Source: Mycobacterium sp. IS-3022
GTDB taxonomy: Bacteria; Actinomycetota; Actinomycetes; Mycobacteriales; Mycobacteriaceae
Assembly: GCF_001500065.1 (NCBI RefSeq)
Contig: NZ_LQIN01000011.1
Coordinates: 18,645 to 82,644 of the forward strand
Direction: 5' to 3'
Length of the DNA stretch: 64,000 nucleotides
Shown: positions 1-9,824 of the stretch, piece after piece
Position numbering within the stretch: the stretch's first letter is position 1
Layout of the letters: the number at the start of each line of letters is the position of its first letter
Position numbers and translations under genes: made by a program
Notes under the pieces: model-generated
The model's input: the letters and a program-made list of their open reading frames with translations, nothing else
What the model was told of the DNA's origin: nothing
Databases searched by the model: none

Positions 1-78
1 GCAGCGCGACGTCGTCCCCGTGCCGTGAGGATTGGCTTCCGAGGCCGGAGGCCTCAATTTGGCACAGGGAGACCATCA
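1..78 (+). promoter_or_regulatory. 3' end of a translational T-box leader of ileS (SD sequestrator)
   Basis: Bases 15-24 (tccccgtgcc) can pair with 61-70 (ggcacaggga) over ten positions with one C-A mismatch (19/66). This helix would bury the Shine-Dalgarno bases agggaga that precede the GTG at 79. A perfect 6-bp hairpin (gaggcc/ggcctc, 41-55, GGA loop) lies inside the loop. The gtcgtcccc stretch at 11-19 resembles the 3' strand of a T-box antisequestrator. Actinobacterial ileS genes are known to use T-boxes that act on translation, where uncharged tRNA-Ile frees the SD. The specifier loop and the UGGN bulge would lie left of the window, so the T-box identity is inferred. Confidence 0.6.
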
Positions 79-3000
79 GTGACCGCTTATCCCAGGCCGG
101 CGGCCGGCGCACCCAAGTTCCCCGCACTCGAGCTCGAGGTCTTGCGGTACTGGGACGCCGATGACACCTTCCACGCCAGCATCGCGCGCCGCGACGATGC
201 CCCCGAGTACGTGTTCTACGACGGTCCGCCGTTCGCCAACGGCCTGCCGCACTACGGGCATCTGCTCACCGGTTACGTCAAGGACATCGTGCCGCGGTAT
301 CGCACCATGCGCGGTTACAAGGTGGAGCGCCGGTTCGGCTGGGACACCCATGGCCTGCCCGCCGAACTCGAGGTGCAGCGCCAGCTCGGCATCACCGACA
401 AGGCGCAGATCGAGGAGATGGGCATCGAGAAGTTCAACGATGCCTGCCGCGCCTCGGTGCTCAGGTACACCAACGAGTGGCAGGCTTACGTGACTCGCCA
501 AGCCCGCTGGGTCGACTTCGAAAACGACTACAAGACATTGGATCTCGGCTACATGGAGTCGGTGATCTGGGCGTTCAAGCAGCTCTGGGACAAGGGGCTG
601 GCCTACGAGGGCAACCGGGTGTTGCCGTACTGCTGGAACGACGAGACGCCGCTGTCCAGCCATGAGCTGCGGATGGACGACGACGTCTACCAGAGCCGGC
701 AGGACCCCGCGATCACCGTGGGCTTCACGGTCGCCGGCGGCCCCTTGGCGGGGGCTCACCTGCTGATCTGGACCACGACGCCGTGGACGTTGCCGTCGAA
801 CCAGGCCGTCGCGGTCAATCCCGACGTCACCTATGTCCAGGTGCGGGCGCCTGACGGGCGGCGCTATGTGCTTGCCGAGGCGCGGGTTCCTGCTTACGCG
901 CGCGAGCTCGGTGAGGAGCCGGAGGTGCTCGGCACGTACTCCGGACGCGACCTGCTCGAGACGCGCTATCTTCCGCCGTTCCCGTATTTCATGGACGCCC
1001 CCAACTCATTTCGCGTGCTGTCCGCCGACTTCGTCAGCACCGAGGACGGAACCGGCATCGTGCACATGTCGCCCGCGTACGGCGAGGACGACATGCTCAC
1101 CGCCCAGGCCGCGGGCATCGAGGCCGTCACGCCGGTCGACTCGAAGGGAAGGTTCGACGCGACCGTGCCCGACTACGCGGGACATCACGTCTTCGACGCC
1201 AACCCGCAGATCATCCGCGACCTGAAGAACGGCGCCGGCCCGGTGGCCGTCAACGGCGCGGTGCTGCTGCGCCACGAGACCTACGAGCACTCGTATCCGC
1301 ACTGCTGGCGGTGCCGGAATCCGTTGATCTACCGGGCGGTGTCGTCGTGGTTCATCAAGGTGACGGAGTTCCGCGACCGCATGGTCGAGCTCAACCAGCA
1401 GATCACCTGGTACCCCGAGCACGTGAAGGACGGCCAGTTCGGCAAGTGGCTGGCCGGCGCCCGGGACTGGTCGATCTCCCGAAACCGGTACTGGGGCACC
1501 CCGATCCCGGTGTGGAAGTCCGACGACCCGGCGTATCCCCGCATCGACGTGTACGGCAGCCTCGACGAGCTGGAACGCGACTTCGGGGTCCGGCCCACGA
1601 ACCTGCACCGGCCCTACATCGACGAGCTGACCCGGCCCAACCCCGACGACCCCACCGGAAAGTCGACGATGCGGCGCATCGAGGACGTGCTCGACGTGTG
1701 GTTCGACTCCGGTTCCATGCCGTACGCGCAGGTGCACTACCCGTTCGAGAACCAGAAGTGGTTCGACGGGGTGAGCGGCAGCGGAAGTGAGGCCGGCGAA
1801 GAGGCGCACTTCCCCGGTGACTTCATCGTGGAGTACATCGGTCAGACCCGCGGCTGGTTTTACACGCTGCACATCCTGGCCACCGCGCTGTTCGACAAGC
1901 CGGCGTTCAAAACCTGTGTGGCACATGGCATCGTGCTCGGTAACGACGGTCAGAAGATGAGCAAGTCGCTTCGCAATTATCCGGACGTCACCGAGGTGTT
2001 CGACCGCGACGGCTCAGACGCGATGCGCTGGTTCCTGATGGCCTCGCCGATCCTGCGCGGCGGCAACCTGATCGTCACCGAGCAGGGCATCCGCGAAGGG
2101 GTGCGGCAGGTGCTGCTGCCGCTGTGGAACACCTACACCTTCCTGGCGCTCTACGCACCGAAGAAGGGCACCTGGCGCACGGACTCGACCCATGTGCTGG
2201 ACCGCTACATCTTGGCGAAGCTGGCCGCGCTGCGCGACGACCTGACCGCGTCGCTCGACGTGTGCGACATCGCCGGCGCATGCGACCAGCTGCGGCAGTT
2301 CACCGAGGCGCTGACCAATTGGTATGTGCGACGGTCCCGTTCGCGGTTCTGGGAGGAGGATCCCGACGCGATCGACACGTTGCACACGGTGCTGGAGGTG
2401 ACGGGCAGGCTGGCCGCTCCACTGCTGCCGTTGATCACCGAGGTGATCTGGCGCGGTGTGACGGGGGAACGGTCCGTGCATCTGACCGACTGGCCCGAGG
2501 CCGACCTGCTGCCGAAGGACGCCGAATTGGTGGCCGACATGGACCTGGTGCGCGAGGTTGCCTCGACGGGCTCGTCGCTGCGCAAGGCCAAGAAGCTGCG
2601 GGTGCGGCTGCCGCTGCCGAAACTGACTGTGGCCGTGAACAGTCCACTGCGGCTCGATCCGTACCGCGACCTGATCGCCGACGAGCTCAACGTCAGGGCG
2701 GTCGAGCTGACCGACGACATCGCCGCCTACGGTCGCTTCGAGCTGACGGTCAACGCCAAAGTGGCGGGGCCGCGGCTCGGCAAGGACGTGCAGGCCGCGA
2801 TCAAGGCCGTCAAGTCGGGGGAGGCCGTCGTCAACGACGACGGCACATTGACCGCGGGCCCCGCGGTACTGCAACCCGAGGAGTACAGCTCGCGGCTGGC
2901 GGCCGCCGATCCCGAGTGGACCGCGGCGCTGCCCGACGGGGCCGGCCTCGTGGTGCTCGACGGCACGGTGACCGAGGAGCTGGAAGCCGAGGGCTGGGCG

Positions 3001-3225
3001 CGCGATCTGATCCGCGAGCTTCAGGATCTGCGCAAGTCCACGGGTCTCGACGTGTCCGATCGGATCTCGGTGGTGATCTCGGTACCACGGGCGCGGGACG
3101 GGTGGGCCCGCGCGCACCGCGAGCTGATCGCCCGCGAGATCCTTGCCACGAATTTCGAATTCGGCGAGCCTGCCGACGGCACGGAGATCGGTGACGGTGT
3201 GCGGGTGGCGATCGCGAAGGTGTGA
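79..3225 (+). CDS. ileS: Isoleucyl-tRNA synthetase
   Basis: Charges tRNA-Ile with isoleucine in the cytoplasm. The product is 1048 aa, the long eukaryote-like type found in mycobacteria. The class I HIGH signature appears as HYGH at residues 58-61 and KMSKS at about 626-630 (context [14 protein letters not shown]). The editing CP1 domain lies between them, and an anticodon-binding region follows KMSKS. The GTG at 79 is chosen because similarity to mycobacterial IleS begins there and agggaga sits just upstream. An in-frame start at 25 would run through the leader hairpin and add residues unlike the family. The upstream pairing suggests tRNA-dependent translational control. Confidence 0.97.
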   Translation: MTAYPRPAAGAPKFPALELEVLRYWDADDTFHASIARRDDAPEYVFYDGPPFANGLPHYGHLLTGYVKDIVPRYRTMRGYKVERRFGWDTHGLPAELEVQRQLGITDKAQIEEMGIEKFNDACRASVLRYTNEWQAYVTRQARWVDFENDYKTLDLGYMESVIWAFKQLWDKGLAYEGNRVLPYCWNDETPLSSHELRMDDDVYQSRQDPAITVGFTVAGGPLAGAHLLIWTTTPWTLPSNQAVAVNPDVTYVQVRAPDGRRYVLAEARVPAYARELGEEPEVLGTYSGRDLLETRYLPPFPYFMDAPNSFRVLSADFVSTEDGTGIVHMSPAYGEDDMLTAQAAGIEAVTPVDSKGRFDATVPDYAGHHVFDANPQIIRDLKNGAGPVAVNGAVLLRHETYEHSYPHCWRCRNPLIYRAVSSWFIKVTEFRDRMVELNQQITWYPEHVKDGQFGKWLAGARDWSISRNRYWGTPIPVWKSDDPAYPRIDVYGSLDELERDFGVRPTNLHRPYIDELTRPNPDDPTGKSTMRRIEDVLDVWFDSGSMPYAQVHYPFENQKWFDGVSGSGSEAGEEAHFPGDFIVEYIGQTRGWFYTLHILATALFDKPAFKTCVAHGIVLGNDGQKMSKSLRNYPDVTEVFDRDGSDAMRWFLMASPILRGGNLIVTEQGIREGVRQVLLPLWNTYTFLALYAPKKGTWRTDSTHVLDRYILAKLAALRDDLTASLDVCDIAGACDQLRQFTEALTNWYVRRSRSRFWEEDPDAIDTLHTVLEVTGRLAAPLLPLITEVIWRGVTGERSVHLTDWPEADLLPKDAELVADMDLVREVASTGSSLRKAKKLRVRLPLPKLTVAVNSPLRLDPYRDLIADELNVRAVELTDDIAAYGRFELTVNAKVAGPRLGKDVQAAIKAVKSGEAVVNDDGTLTAGPAVLQPEEYSSRLAAADPEWTAALPDGAGLVVLDGTVTEELEAEGWARDLIRELQDLRKSTGLDVSDRISVVISVPRARDGWARAHRELIAREILATNFEFGEPADGTEIGDGVRVAIAKV

Positions 3226-3270
3226 CGGGCCCGCTTGCCTTCGCAGTACTCGACGCGGCGCTGCGGCGCG

Positions 3271-3501
3271 TCAGGTGACGACCCGGGCCCCACGGCCGGC
3301 GAACACCACGACATCGTCGGGGCGAAGCTGCCTGCCTCGTCGGCGTTCGACCTCGCCGTTGACGGTGACGAACCCGTCGGCGATCACCGACTTGGCGTCG
3401 GCACCGGAATCGATGAGGCCGGCCAACTTGAGGAACTGACCGAGCCGGATCGAGGCATCCCGGATCGGGACGTCGAGAGGTCCGGCGCTCGGGTCTGCCA
3501 T
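3271..3501 (-). CDS. Small S4-domain RNA-binding protein
   Basis: A 76-aa protein made almost entirely of one S4 RNA-binding fold. It has [15 protein letters not shown] near residues 19-33 and then [17 protein letters not shown] near 44-60, the usual helix-turn-strand pattern of the YaaA/YbcJ-like single S4 proteins. It probably binds structured RNA or ribosomal particles; the target is unknown. The ATG at 3501 lies 33 bp from the divergent GTG of the polymerase IV gene, so the two likely share a promoter region. It converges on ileS with a 45-bp gap (3226-3270) that holds only a weak cgcag/ctgcg hairpin. Confidence 0.85.
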   Translation of the reverse strand: MADPSAGPLDVPIRDASIRLGQFLKLAGLIDSGADAKSVIADGFVTVNGEVERRRGRQLRPDDVVVFAGRGARVVT

Positions 3502-3534
3502 GCAGGTCAGGCTAGCGTCCTAGCATCGGCAGCT

Positions 3535-4902
3535 GTGAACGCTCGTTGGGTGCTGCACCTCGACATGGACGCATTCTTCGCGTCGGTCGAGCAGCTCACC
3601 CGTCCGACGCTGCGCGGCCGTCCGGTGCTGGTCGGCGGGCTCGGCGGCCGTGGCGTGGTCGCGGGCGCCAGCTACGAGTCCCGGGTGTACGGCGCCAGGT
3701 CGGCGATGCCGATGCACCAGGCCCGCAGGCTGGTCGGAGCCGCGGCGGTGGTGCTTCCGCCGCGGGGAGTCGTCTACGGCGTCGCAAGCCGCCGCGTGTT
3801 CGAAACCGTTCGCGAGATGGTCCCGGTCCTCGAGCAGCTTTCGTACGACGAGGCCTTCGGCGAGCCCCCCGAGCTCGCGGGCGCGTCGGCGACCGACGTC
3901 GAGGACTTCTGCCGAATCCTGCGGTCGCGCGTGCTCGAGCAGACCGGGCTGGTCGCGTCCGTCGGAGCGGGCTCGGGGAAACAGCTCGCCAAGATCGCCT
4001 CGGGGCTGGCGAAGCCCGACGGCATGCGGGTCGTGGACCGCGATGAGGAACGCCCGTTGCTCGACGGCCTGCCGGTGCGGCGGCTGTGGGGCATCGGGCC
4101 CGTCGCCGGGGAGAAGCTGCACCGGCTCGGCATCGAGACCATCGGCGCCTTCGCCACGCTGAGCGAGGCCGAGGCCGCCGACATCCTCGGCGGCAGCGTC
4201 GGCCCGGCGCTGCACCGGCTGGCTCGCGGCATCGACGACCGGCCGGTCGCCGAGAACGCACCCGCCAAACAGATCAGCGCGGAGTCCACGTTTCCCGAGG
4301 ACCTGACCACCCTCGACCAGCTGCGTGAAGCGATGGGACCGATCGGCGAGCACGCCCACCGGCGACTGGAGAAGGACGGCCGCGGCGCCCGCACCGTCAC
4401 CGTGAAGATGAAGAAGTCCGATATGAACATCCTCACCCGGTCGGCGACGCTGCCGTACGCCACCACCGACGCGGCGACCCTGATCGCCACCGCGCGCCGG
4501 CTGCTTCTCGACCCCGTCGATGTAGGGCCGATTCGCCTTCTGGGCGTTGGCTTTTCGGGGCTCTCCGACGTCCGCCAGGAGTCGTTGTTCCCGGATCTGG
4601 AGCTGATGGCCTCCGACGACGTCACGCACACCGGGCTGCCGCCGACCGTCACGGACCTGACCGCGACCGCACCCGCCTGGCGCATCGGCGACGACGTCAC
4701 GCATCCGGACTTCGGGCACGGCTGGATCCAGGGGGCCGGGCACGGGGTGATGACGGTCCGGTTCGAGACCCGCGCCACCGGACCGGGGCAGGCGCGGACG
4801 TTTCCCGATGACACGCCCGGAATCGACCGCGCGAACCCCGTCGACTCCCTCGATTGGCCGGAGTACGTCGCCGAGTTGGCGCGCTACCAGAGCACCCCGT
4901 AG
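3535..4902 (+). CDS. dinX: Y-family DNA polymerase IV
   Basis: A translesion DNA polymerase of 455 aa, matching mycobacterial DinX (the DinB1-type Pol IV) next to ileS. Catalytic acidic residues are in LDMDAFF (D10, D12) and SYDEAF (D105, E106). A beta-clamp-binding motif QESLF lies at about 348-352. About 100 residues follow the clamp motif, including [18 protein letters not shown]. This looks like the Tudor/SH3-like fold at the C-terminus of UvrD/PcrA helicases (my reading). The GTG at 3535 is chosen because family similarity starts at the next residues; the frame is open upstream to 3235, but that part lies over the S4 gene. The 3' end overlaps the convergent secreted-protein gene by 19 bp. 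Confidence 0.95.
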   Translation: MNARWVLHLDMDAFFASVEQLTRPTLRGRPVLVGGLGGRGVVAGASYESRVYGARSAMPMHQARRLVGAAAVVLPPRGVVYGVASRRVFETVREMVPVLEQLSYDEAFGEPPELAGASATDVEDFCRILRSRVLEQTGLVASVGAGSGKQLAKIASGLAKPDGMRVVDRDEERPLLDGLPVRRLWGIGPVAGEKLHRLGIETIGAFATLSEAEAADILGGSVGPALHRLARGIDDRPVAENAPAKQISAESTFPEDLTTLDQLREAMGPIGEHAHRRLEKDGRGARTVTVKMKKSDMNILTRSATLPYATTDAATLIATARRLLLDPVDVGPIRLLGVGFSGLSDVRQESLFPDLELMASDDVTHTGLPPTVTDLTATAPAWRIGDDVTHPDFGHGWIQGAGHGVMTVRFETRATGPGQARTFPDDTPGIDRANPVDSLDWPEYVAELARYQSTP

Positions 4903-5390
4903 ACGCTGGAGATCGTGAATCCGTGACCGCCGTACGTCTTGCAGGTCACCGTGCCCTGATGTCCGACACCGCAACTCGCGCCCCAGTTCTCCAGCCGGTA
5001 GCCGGCGGGCAGGACGTCGACGCCCTCACGCGTGAACGACGGTGCCGCGGAATGACGGTACTCGGCGGGTGCGCCGCTGGTCAGAAACGTCTGGTTGGTT
5101 CCCGGTGGGGCGTCCAGGGGCACCCCGTCACAACCGATCGGACCGCCGTTGGGCCCGATGCCACAGAACAGTCCGTCCGGGGTGCGGAAGAACACGTGGT
5201 AGTTGGGTGGTGGGCCGGGTCGGTACTCGCCCACGGCGATCGGGTAGGCGTCGATCGCATCCGAGCCGGGCGGCGGTTCGGCATGGGCCACCGCCCCCGT
5301 GGCGAGGACCAGCGAGAACGCCGCGATCGTCGTGGCACCGAGTCGGATCAGTTCCCGAACTGCACACGTCCACGCTGTCACGCCCGTCAA
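4884..5390 (-). CDS. Secreted mycobacterial protein of unknown function
   Basis: The 168-aa product begins with a signal peptide: a hydrophobic core around [14 protein letters not shown] and a probable cleavage after AHA, before EPPP. The mature part is about 130 aa, rich in Gly and Pro, with four cysteines ([22 protein letters not shown]) that could form two disulfides. This layout is common among mycobacterial exported proteins of unknown role. The TTG at 5390 overlaps the asparaginase stop (TTGA), which suggests translational coupling; a GTG at 5381 is the alternative start. I do not recognise a catalytic fold. Confidence 0.75.
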   Translation of the reverse strand: MTGVTAWTCAVRELIRLGATTIAAFSLVLATGAVAHAEPPPGSDAIDAYPIAVGEYRPGPPPNYHVFFRTPDGLFCGIGPNGGPIGCDGVPLDAPPGTNQTFLTSGAPAEYRHSAAPSFTREGVDVLPAGYRLENWGASCGVGHQGTVTCKTYGGHGFTISSVYGVLW

Positions 5391-6316
5391 CCCCAGCGGG
5401 CCATGACGTCGGCGACAGATGATCGGCTCGCCAACGTCGCCATCAGCAGCACACGGGCCTGGGCTGGCCGCAATCGCGGCACCGGCACCGCGCCGGCGGC
5501 GACCAGGTCGTGGCCGGGCCCGTACGCGGGGCTGACATGGCCCCCGGGCACCCGGGTGGACACCGCGACCGCGATGCCTGCGCTGCAGAGTCGCCGCACC
5601 CCGTCGATCACCGCCGTCCCGGCGTTGCCGGCGCCCAACGCCTCCAACACGATTCCGCGCGCGCCCGCGGCCACGCAGGCGTCCATCGCCGCGGCGTCGG
5701 CGCCCGGATAGGCGGCGACGATGTCGACCCGCGGCGCGTCGATCGCAGACAGTGCGCCGAAGTACGGCCGGTCCTTCACCGCATGCGCGACGAACCCGGC
5801 GTCCGACACGGCGCCGATCGCCGTCCCGTCGAACCCACGCAGGTCGGCGGTCGCGACCTTCTGCAGGCCCAGCGGCTGCCAGACCACCCCGGCGAAGCTG
5901 ACCACGACCCCGAGGTCTCGTGCGGCCAGACTGGCCGCGACTGTCAGCGCGTCACGAAGATTCGCCGGGCCGTCGGCGTCGGGTGCATCGGCGCTGCGCT
6001 GGGCTCCGGTCAACACCACCGGAGTGCTGCCGCGGTAGGTCAGGTCCAGCCAGAGAGCCGTCTCCTCCATGGTGTCGGTGCCGTGCGTGACGACGAGGCC
6101 GCGGGCGTTCGTCGTCGCGGTCTGCGAGATCACCGCACCGATGCGGTCCCAGTCGGCGGGGCTCAGTTGCGAGCTGTCGACGGCCATGAGGTCGACGACA
6201 TCGACCTGCAGTCCTGACGTCAGGTCGGCGCCGCTGCGCGCCGGACGCTTGACGCCGTCGTCGTCGGTGCTCGTGGCGATCGTGCCGCCGGTGGTGACGA
6301 CGACGAGGCGACCCAT
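5387..6316 (-). CDS. ansA: L-asparaginase
   Basis: Hydrolyses L-asparagine to aspartate and ammonia. The 309-aa sequence starts [16 protein letters not shown], with the first catalytic threonine in GGTIA (T12). The second motif is THGTDTMEE (T80-D81). Both are diagnostic for the type I/II asparaginase family. No signal peptide is visible, so it is probably cytoplasmic. It sits between dinX and lspA as in M. tuberculosis. It is divergent from lspA across 42 bp and is followed by an overlapping secreted-protein gene. Confidence 0.93.
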   Translation of the reverse strand: MGRLVVVTTGGTIATSTDDDGVKRPARSGADLTSGLQVDVVDLMAVDSSQLSPADWDRIGAVISQTATTNARGLVVTHGTDTMEETALWLDLTYRGSTPVVLTGAQRSADAPDADGPANLRDALTVAASLAARDLGVVVSFAGVVWQPLGLQKVATADLRGFDGTAIGAVSDAGFVAHAVKDRPYFGALSAIDAPRVDIVAAYPGADAAAMDACVAAGARGIVLEALGAGNAGTAVIDGVRRLCSAGIAVAVSTRVPGGHVSPAYGPGHDLVAAGAVPVPRLRPAQARVLLMATLASRSSVADVMARWG

Positions 6317-6358
6317 GGCGGGAATTCTCCCGCATTCCTGTTTTGGGATGATGGGGAA

Positions 6359-6913
6359 GTGACTGACGACCCGGGAGTGGCCGAACAGAGGACCGAGGAG
6401 AGCGTGCCGCCGAGGCGCCGGCTACGGCTGCTGCTCGTCATCGCGGGGGTGGTGCTGGTCACCGACATCGTCACCAAGGTCCTCGCGGTCAAGCTCCTCA
6501 CCCCCGGCCAGCCGGTGTCGATCATCGGCGACACGGTGACCTGGACCCTCGTGCGCAACTCGGGTGCTGCGTTCTCGATGGCCACCGGCTACACCTGGGT
6601 GCTCACGCTGATCGCCACCGGCGTGGTGATCGGGATCTTCTGGATGGGCCGTCGCCTGGTGTCGCCGTGGTGGGCGGTTGGGCTGGGCATGATTCTCGGT
6701 GGTGCCCTCGGGAACCTCGTCGACCGGTTCTTCCGGTCACCGGGTCCGCTGCAGGGCCACGTCGTCGACTTCCTGTCGATCGGCTGGTGGCCGGTTTTCA
6801 ACGTGGCCGATCCGTGCGTGGTGGGTGGGGCAATCCTGTTGGTCGCGCTGTCGCTGTTCGGCTTCGACTTCGACACCGTCGGACGGCGCCGGCCGGGCGA
6901 CGGGGACGAGTAG
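6359..6913 (+). CDS. lspA: Lipoprotein signal peptidase (signal peptidase II)
   Basis: An integral membrane aspartyl protease that cleaves the signal peptide of prolipoproteins after Lgt has added diacylglycerol. The 184-aa product has four membrane segments. The conserved blocks are [18 protein letters not shown] and FNVADPCVV, and the Asp residues of the last two form the catalytic dyad. The N-terminal ~25 residues are polar and cytoplasmic. The GTG at 6359 is the only sensible start before the first helix. The stop at 6911-6913 directly abuts the ATG of the pseudouridine synthase, so the two are one operon. Its functional partner lgt is at the far end of this window. Confidence 0.96.
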   Translation: MTDDPGVAEQRTEESVPPRRRLRLLLVIAGVVLVTDIVTKVLAVKLLTPGQPVSIIGDTVTWTLVRNSGAAFSMATGYTWVLTLIATGVVIGIFWMGRRLVSPWWAVGLGMILGGALGNLVDRFFRSPGPLQGHVVDFLSIGWWPVFNVADPCVVGGAILLVALSLFGFDFDTVGRRRPGDGDE

Positions 6914-7843
6914 ATGGCCGATCGGTCGCTTGCGGTCCCGGAGGGGCTGGCGGGGATGCGGGTCGACGCGGGCATCGCGCGGCTGCTCGGGCTGTCGCGC
7001 ACCGCGGCCGCCGCGCTGGCCGAAGAGGGTGGGGTCGACATCGACGGGGCGCCTGCGGGCAAGTCCGACAAGCTCACCGCGGGCGCGTGGCTGGAGGTGC
7101 GGTTACCGGAAGCGCCTGCGCCCGTGGAGAATACGCCGGTCGAGATCGAGGGGATGGCGATCCTGTACTCCGACGAGGACATCGTCGCCGTCGACAAGCC
7201 GCCCGGCGTCGCCGCGCATGCCACGGTCGGCTGGCACGGCCCGACGGTGTTGGGCGGCCTGGCTGCGGCGGGCTTTCGGATCAGCACCTCGGGTATTCAC
7301 GAGCGCCAGGGCATCGTGCACCGTCTCGACGTCGGCACGTCGGGTGTCATGGTGGTGGCGCTGTCCGAGCGCGCGTACACGGTGCTCAAGAGGGCGTTCA
7401 AGCAGCGCACCGTCGACAAGCGCTATCACGCGTTGGTGCAAGGGCATCCGGATCCGTCGAGCGGGACGATCGACGCACCCATCGGACGTCACCGCGGCCA
7501 CGACTGGAAGTTCGCGGTCACCGAGAACGGCAGGCACAGCATCACGCACTACGACACCCTCGAGGCGCACCGGGCCGCGAGCCTGCTCGACATCGAGCTG
7601 GAAACCGGTCGCACGCATCAGATCCGGGTGCATTTCGCCGCCCTGCACCATCCCTGCGTCGGTGATCTCACCTACGGCGCCGACCCCACATTGGCGAAGC
7701 GGCTCGGGTTGGAGCGGCAATGGCTGCACGCGCGGTCACTGGCCTTCGTGCACCCCGCCGACGGGCGACGCGTGGAGATCACCAGCCCCTATCCGGCCGA
7801 TCTGCAACACGCCCTCGACGCCCTGCGCAACCACGAACTGTGA
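6914..7843 (+). CDS. RluA/RluD-family pseudouridine synthase
   Basis: Converts specific uridines in RNA, probably 23S rRNA, to pseudouridine. The 309-aa protein has an N-terminal S4 domain (about 15-75) and an RluA-type catalytic domain. The signature [12 protein letters not shown] contains the catalytic Asp139, and [11 protein letters not shown] is the second family motif. The ATG follows the lspA stop with no gap, and the gene end overlaps the next GTG (GTGA), so lspA, this gene and the transporter are translationally linked. It corresponds to Rv1540. The exact rRNA site cannot be told from sequence, so I give no symbol. Confidence 0.93.
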   Translation: MADRSLAVPEGLAGMRVDAGIARLLGLSRTAAAALAEEGGVDIDGAPAGKSDKLTAGAWLEVRLPEAPAPVENTPVEIEGMAILYSDEDIVAVDKPPGVAAHATVGWHGPTVLGGLAAAGFRISTSGIHERQGIVHRLDVGTSGVMVVALSERAYTVLKRAFKQRTVDKRYHALVQGHPDPSSGTIDAPIGRHRGHDWKFAVTENGRHSITHYDTLEAHRAASLLDIELETGRTHQIRVHFAALHHPCVGDLTYGADPTLAKRLGLERQWLHARSLAFVHPADGRRVEITSPYPADLQHALDALRNHEL

Positions 7844-8742
7844 GCGGCGCCCGCAGCCCCGGATTGCTGCTCGGCGTCGGCGCCTACGTGTGTTGGGGCA
7901 CGTTCCCCGCGTTCTTCCCGCTGCTGAAGCCCGCGTCCGCCGTCGAGGTGCTGGCACACCGGATCGTGTGGAACTTCCTGCTGATGGTCGTCGTCGTCGC
8001 GGTCGTCCGCCGAATCGGGGACCTCAAGGAGATCACCGGCCGCACCTGGGTGTTGCTCACCGCCGCTTCGGGGCTGATCTCGATCAACTGGGGTATCTAC
8101 GTCTACGCCGTCAACAACGGGCACGTGGTGGACGCGGCGCTCGGGTATTTCATGAACCCGTTGGTGACGGTCGCGTTGGGGCTCGTCGTGTTCGGGGAGC
8201 GGCTGAACCGCGCGCAGTTCTGTGCGCTGGCCACCGCGGTGCTCGGGGTGGTGGTGCTGACGGTGGAGGTCGGCGCGCCGCCCTACATCGGGCTCGGATT
8301 GGCGTTTTCCTTCGGCCTCTACGGCGCGGTCAAGAAAGTGGTGCCGACCGATCCGCGTGTCAGCGTCGGCGTGGAAGCCGGATTGGCGACTCCGTTCGCC
8401 GCGGCCTACATCGTCGTGCTGCAGATCACCGGACACGGCACGTTCACCGAGCACGGCGCCGGCCACGTCGTATTGATGATCCTGTCCGGTGTGCTGACGG
8501 CGGTGCCGCTGCTGTTGTTCGCCGCCGCTGCGCAGCGGCTGCCGTTGGTGACGCTGGGCCTGCTCTTCTATCTGACTCCGGTCATGCAGCTGACCTGGGG
8601 TGTGCTCGTCGGCCGTGAGGCGATGCCGCCGGCCCGCTGGCTCGGGTTCGCGCTGATCTGGCTTGCGCTGCTGGTCTTCAGTGTCGACGCGATGCGACGG
8701 GCCCGGGCCGATCGGCGGCCTGCCGAGCCGTCCCATCGTTGA
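7840..8742 (+). CDS. rarD: RarD-like EamA-family permease
   Basis: A 300-aa membrane protein with about ten hydrophobic helices in two EamA repeats. The start [20 protein letters not shown] is typical of RarD, with [15 protein letters not shown] in the middle and [13 protein letters not shown] near the end. The substrate of RarD proteins is not established. The GTG at 7840 overlaps the stop of the pseudouridine synthase by 4 nt; the frame is open further upstream, but that part lies inside the preceding gene. The 68 bp after it hold the TetR promoter. Confidence 0.85.
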   Translation: MSGARSPGLLLGVGAYVCWGTFPAFFPLLKPASAVEVLAHRIVWNFLLMVVVVAVVRRIGDLKEITGRTWVLLTAASGLISINWGIYVYAVNNGHVVDAALGYFMNPLVTVALGLVVFGERLNRAQFCALATAVLGVVVLTVEVGAPPYIGLGLAFSFGLYGAVKKVVPTDPRVSVGVEAGLATPFAAAYIVVLQITGHGTFTEHGAGHVVLMILSGVLTAVPLLLFAAAAQRLPLVTLGLLFYLTPVMQLTWGVLVGREAMPPARWLGFALIWLALLVFSVDAMRRARADRRPAEPSHR

Positions 8743-8757
8743 TAAATCCTTTGCGGA

Positions 8758-8772
8758 GTGAAGGAAATTCAC
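8758..8772. promoter_or_regulatory. Small inverted repeat upstream of the TetR gene
   Basis: gtgaa and ttcac flank a 5-nt spacer (ggaaa) just upstream of the -35 element of the TetR gene. Inverted repeats in this position are commonly autoregulatory TetR operators, but the arms are only 5 bp, so this is weak. A second ggaaa/tttcc pair lies upstream of the next small gene, near 9496-9510. Confidence 0.3.
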
Positions 8773-8775
8773 CAG

Positions 8776-8804
8776 TTGACCACCTGTTAGCAATGACTTA
8801 GCGT
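8776..8804 (+). promoter_or_regulatory. Sigma-A type promoter giving a probable leaderless tetR mRNA
   Basis: ttgacc (8776-8781) and tagcgt (8799-8804) are 17 bp apart and fit the mycobacterial -35 TTGAC and -10 TANNNT patterns. The expected transcription start, about 7 nt after the -10 box, falls on the GTG at 8811. The mRNA would then start with its own start codon, a common arrangement in mycobacteria. No Shine-Dalgarno sequence is visible, which agrees. Confidence 0.6.
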
Positions 8805-8810
8805 TTGCTC

Positions 8811-9494
8811 GTGGTGGGCATCACGCAGTCGCCTCGGGGCGGACGCGGTCGAGGACGCCCGGTGGGCGCCGACTCGGCGGTGACCCGGGCGGCGATCCTG
8901 CGGGCGGCCCGCGCGGTGATCAACGAACGCGGATACGAAGCGGCGACGTTTCAGGCGATCGCGACGCGCGCCGGGATCAGCCGGCCGACCATGCACTACT
9001 ACTTCGCCACCAAGGAAGAGATCTACGACCGCCTCCACCGCGAGGCGTACTCGGTCGTCTCGGTGGCCATCGCAGCCGCGAAGCTCGAGGGAACCCTGAT
9101 GGAACAGCTGGCCGCCTTCACAGCCGCGGCACGCGAACTGGATTGCCCGTACGGCTCGACGTTGCAGTTCCTCATCACCTCGCGGCTGGAACAGCACCGC
9201 CACCCCGGGCTGCGGCGCAGCGGCGCGCCGGTTGCCGAGGCGGTGACGGGCTTCTTCACGTGGATGGTCGGCGATGCAATCCGCCGGAACGAACTCAGGG
9301 AGGACGTGGACGGTCCGGCGGTGGCCAACATGCTGTCGGCGATGTTCTGGGGAGTGGGCCTGTTCGACGGCTTCCTGCGCGGTTCCGACGGGGCGTCCGG
9401 TATTGCCAAGCAACTGAACAGCCTGTTGAGCCGGGGTTTGCTCGAGCAGTCGCCGGTCCCGGTCGACGTGTCGGCGAACCGTCTCGCAATATAG
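8811..9494 (+). CDS. TetR-family transcriptional regulator
   Basis: A DNA-binding repressor of about 227 aa. The N-terminal helix-turn-helix is visible as FQAIATRAGISRPTMHYYF (about 46-64), followed by KEEIYDRL. A basic, glycine-rich tail (GGRGRGRPVG) precedes it. The C-terminal ligand domain has no feature that names the ligand. The GTG at 8811 is chosen because the promoter predicts transcription starting there; a GTG at 8814 and a TTG at 8805 are also in frame. The neighbouring transporter and the small downstream membrane protein are possible targets. Confidence 0.88.
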   Translation: MVGITQSPRGGRGRGRPVGADSAVTRAAILRAARAVINERGYEAATFQAIATRAGISRPTMHYYFATKEEIYDRLHREAYSVVSVAIAAAKLEGTLMEQLAAFTAAARELDCPYGSTLQFLITSRLEQHRHPGLRRSGAPVAEAVTGFFTWMVGDAIRRNELREDVDGPAVANMLSAMFWGVGLFDGFLRGSDGASGIAKQLNSLLSRGLLEQSPVPVDVSANRLAI

Positions 9495-9542
9495 GGAAAC
9501 ACCCGATTTCCTCGCGGGCGTGCGGGCAATAGCGTTTGACGC

Positions 9543-9749
9543 ATGGTTGGCTTCTGGTTCGCGGTCATGGTTGCGGGCCTCGTCACGGTGGGCGTCCTCA
9601 CCCAACTTGGCTGGCAACTGCCGACGGTCGCGGAGGCCACGCGAGGCCTGCAACGCGTGCGGTCACGCATCGAAAACGCCCGTCCGTTCTGTGAGCGGGT
9701 CGCCACGCAAAGAGTGGTCGAGGCACCCGACCTGCCGAAGTACTTGTAG
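9543..9749 (+). CDS. Small single-pass membrane protein
   Basis: A 68-aa protein with one N-terminal membrane helix (FWFAVMVAGLVTVGVLTQLGW, about 4-24) and a polar tail ending in VVEAPDLPKYL. I do not recognise the family. The ATG at 9543 lies 7 nt after a tagcgt box (9530-9535), the same tagcgtttg string that serves as the -10 box of the upstream TetR gene, so it may also be leaderless. No good -35 is visible. It could be a TetR target, which is inference from position and shared bases only. Confidence 0.6.
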   Translation: MVGFWFAVMVAGLVTVGVLTQLGWQLPTVAEATRGLQRVRSRIENARPFCERVATQRVVEAPDLPKYL

Positions 9750-9824
9750 CCGCGCAGCACCGGTGAAGACACGCATCCCGACACGCCGAGGACTGTCGGG
9801 GAGCGGTCATAGACTGGCCTCCCT

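Noticed and set aside
3235..3534. Extending the DNA polymerase IV start upstream to 3235
   Set aside because: This part lies over the S4 gene on the other strand and has no similarity to the polymerase family, which begins at the GTG at 3535.
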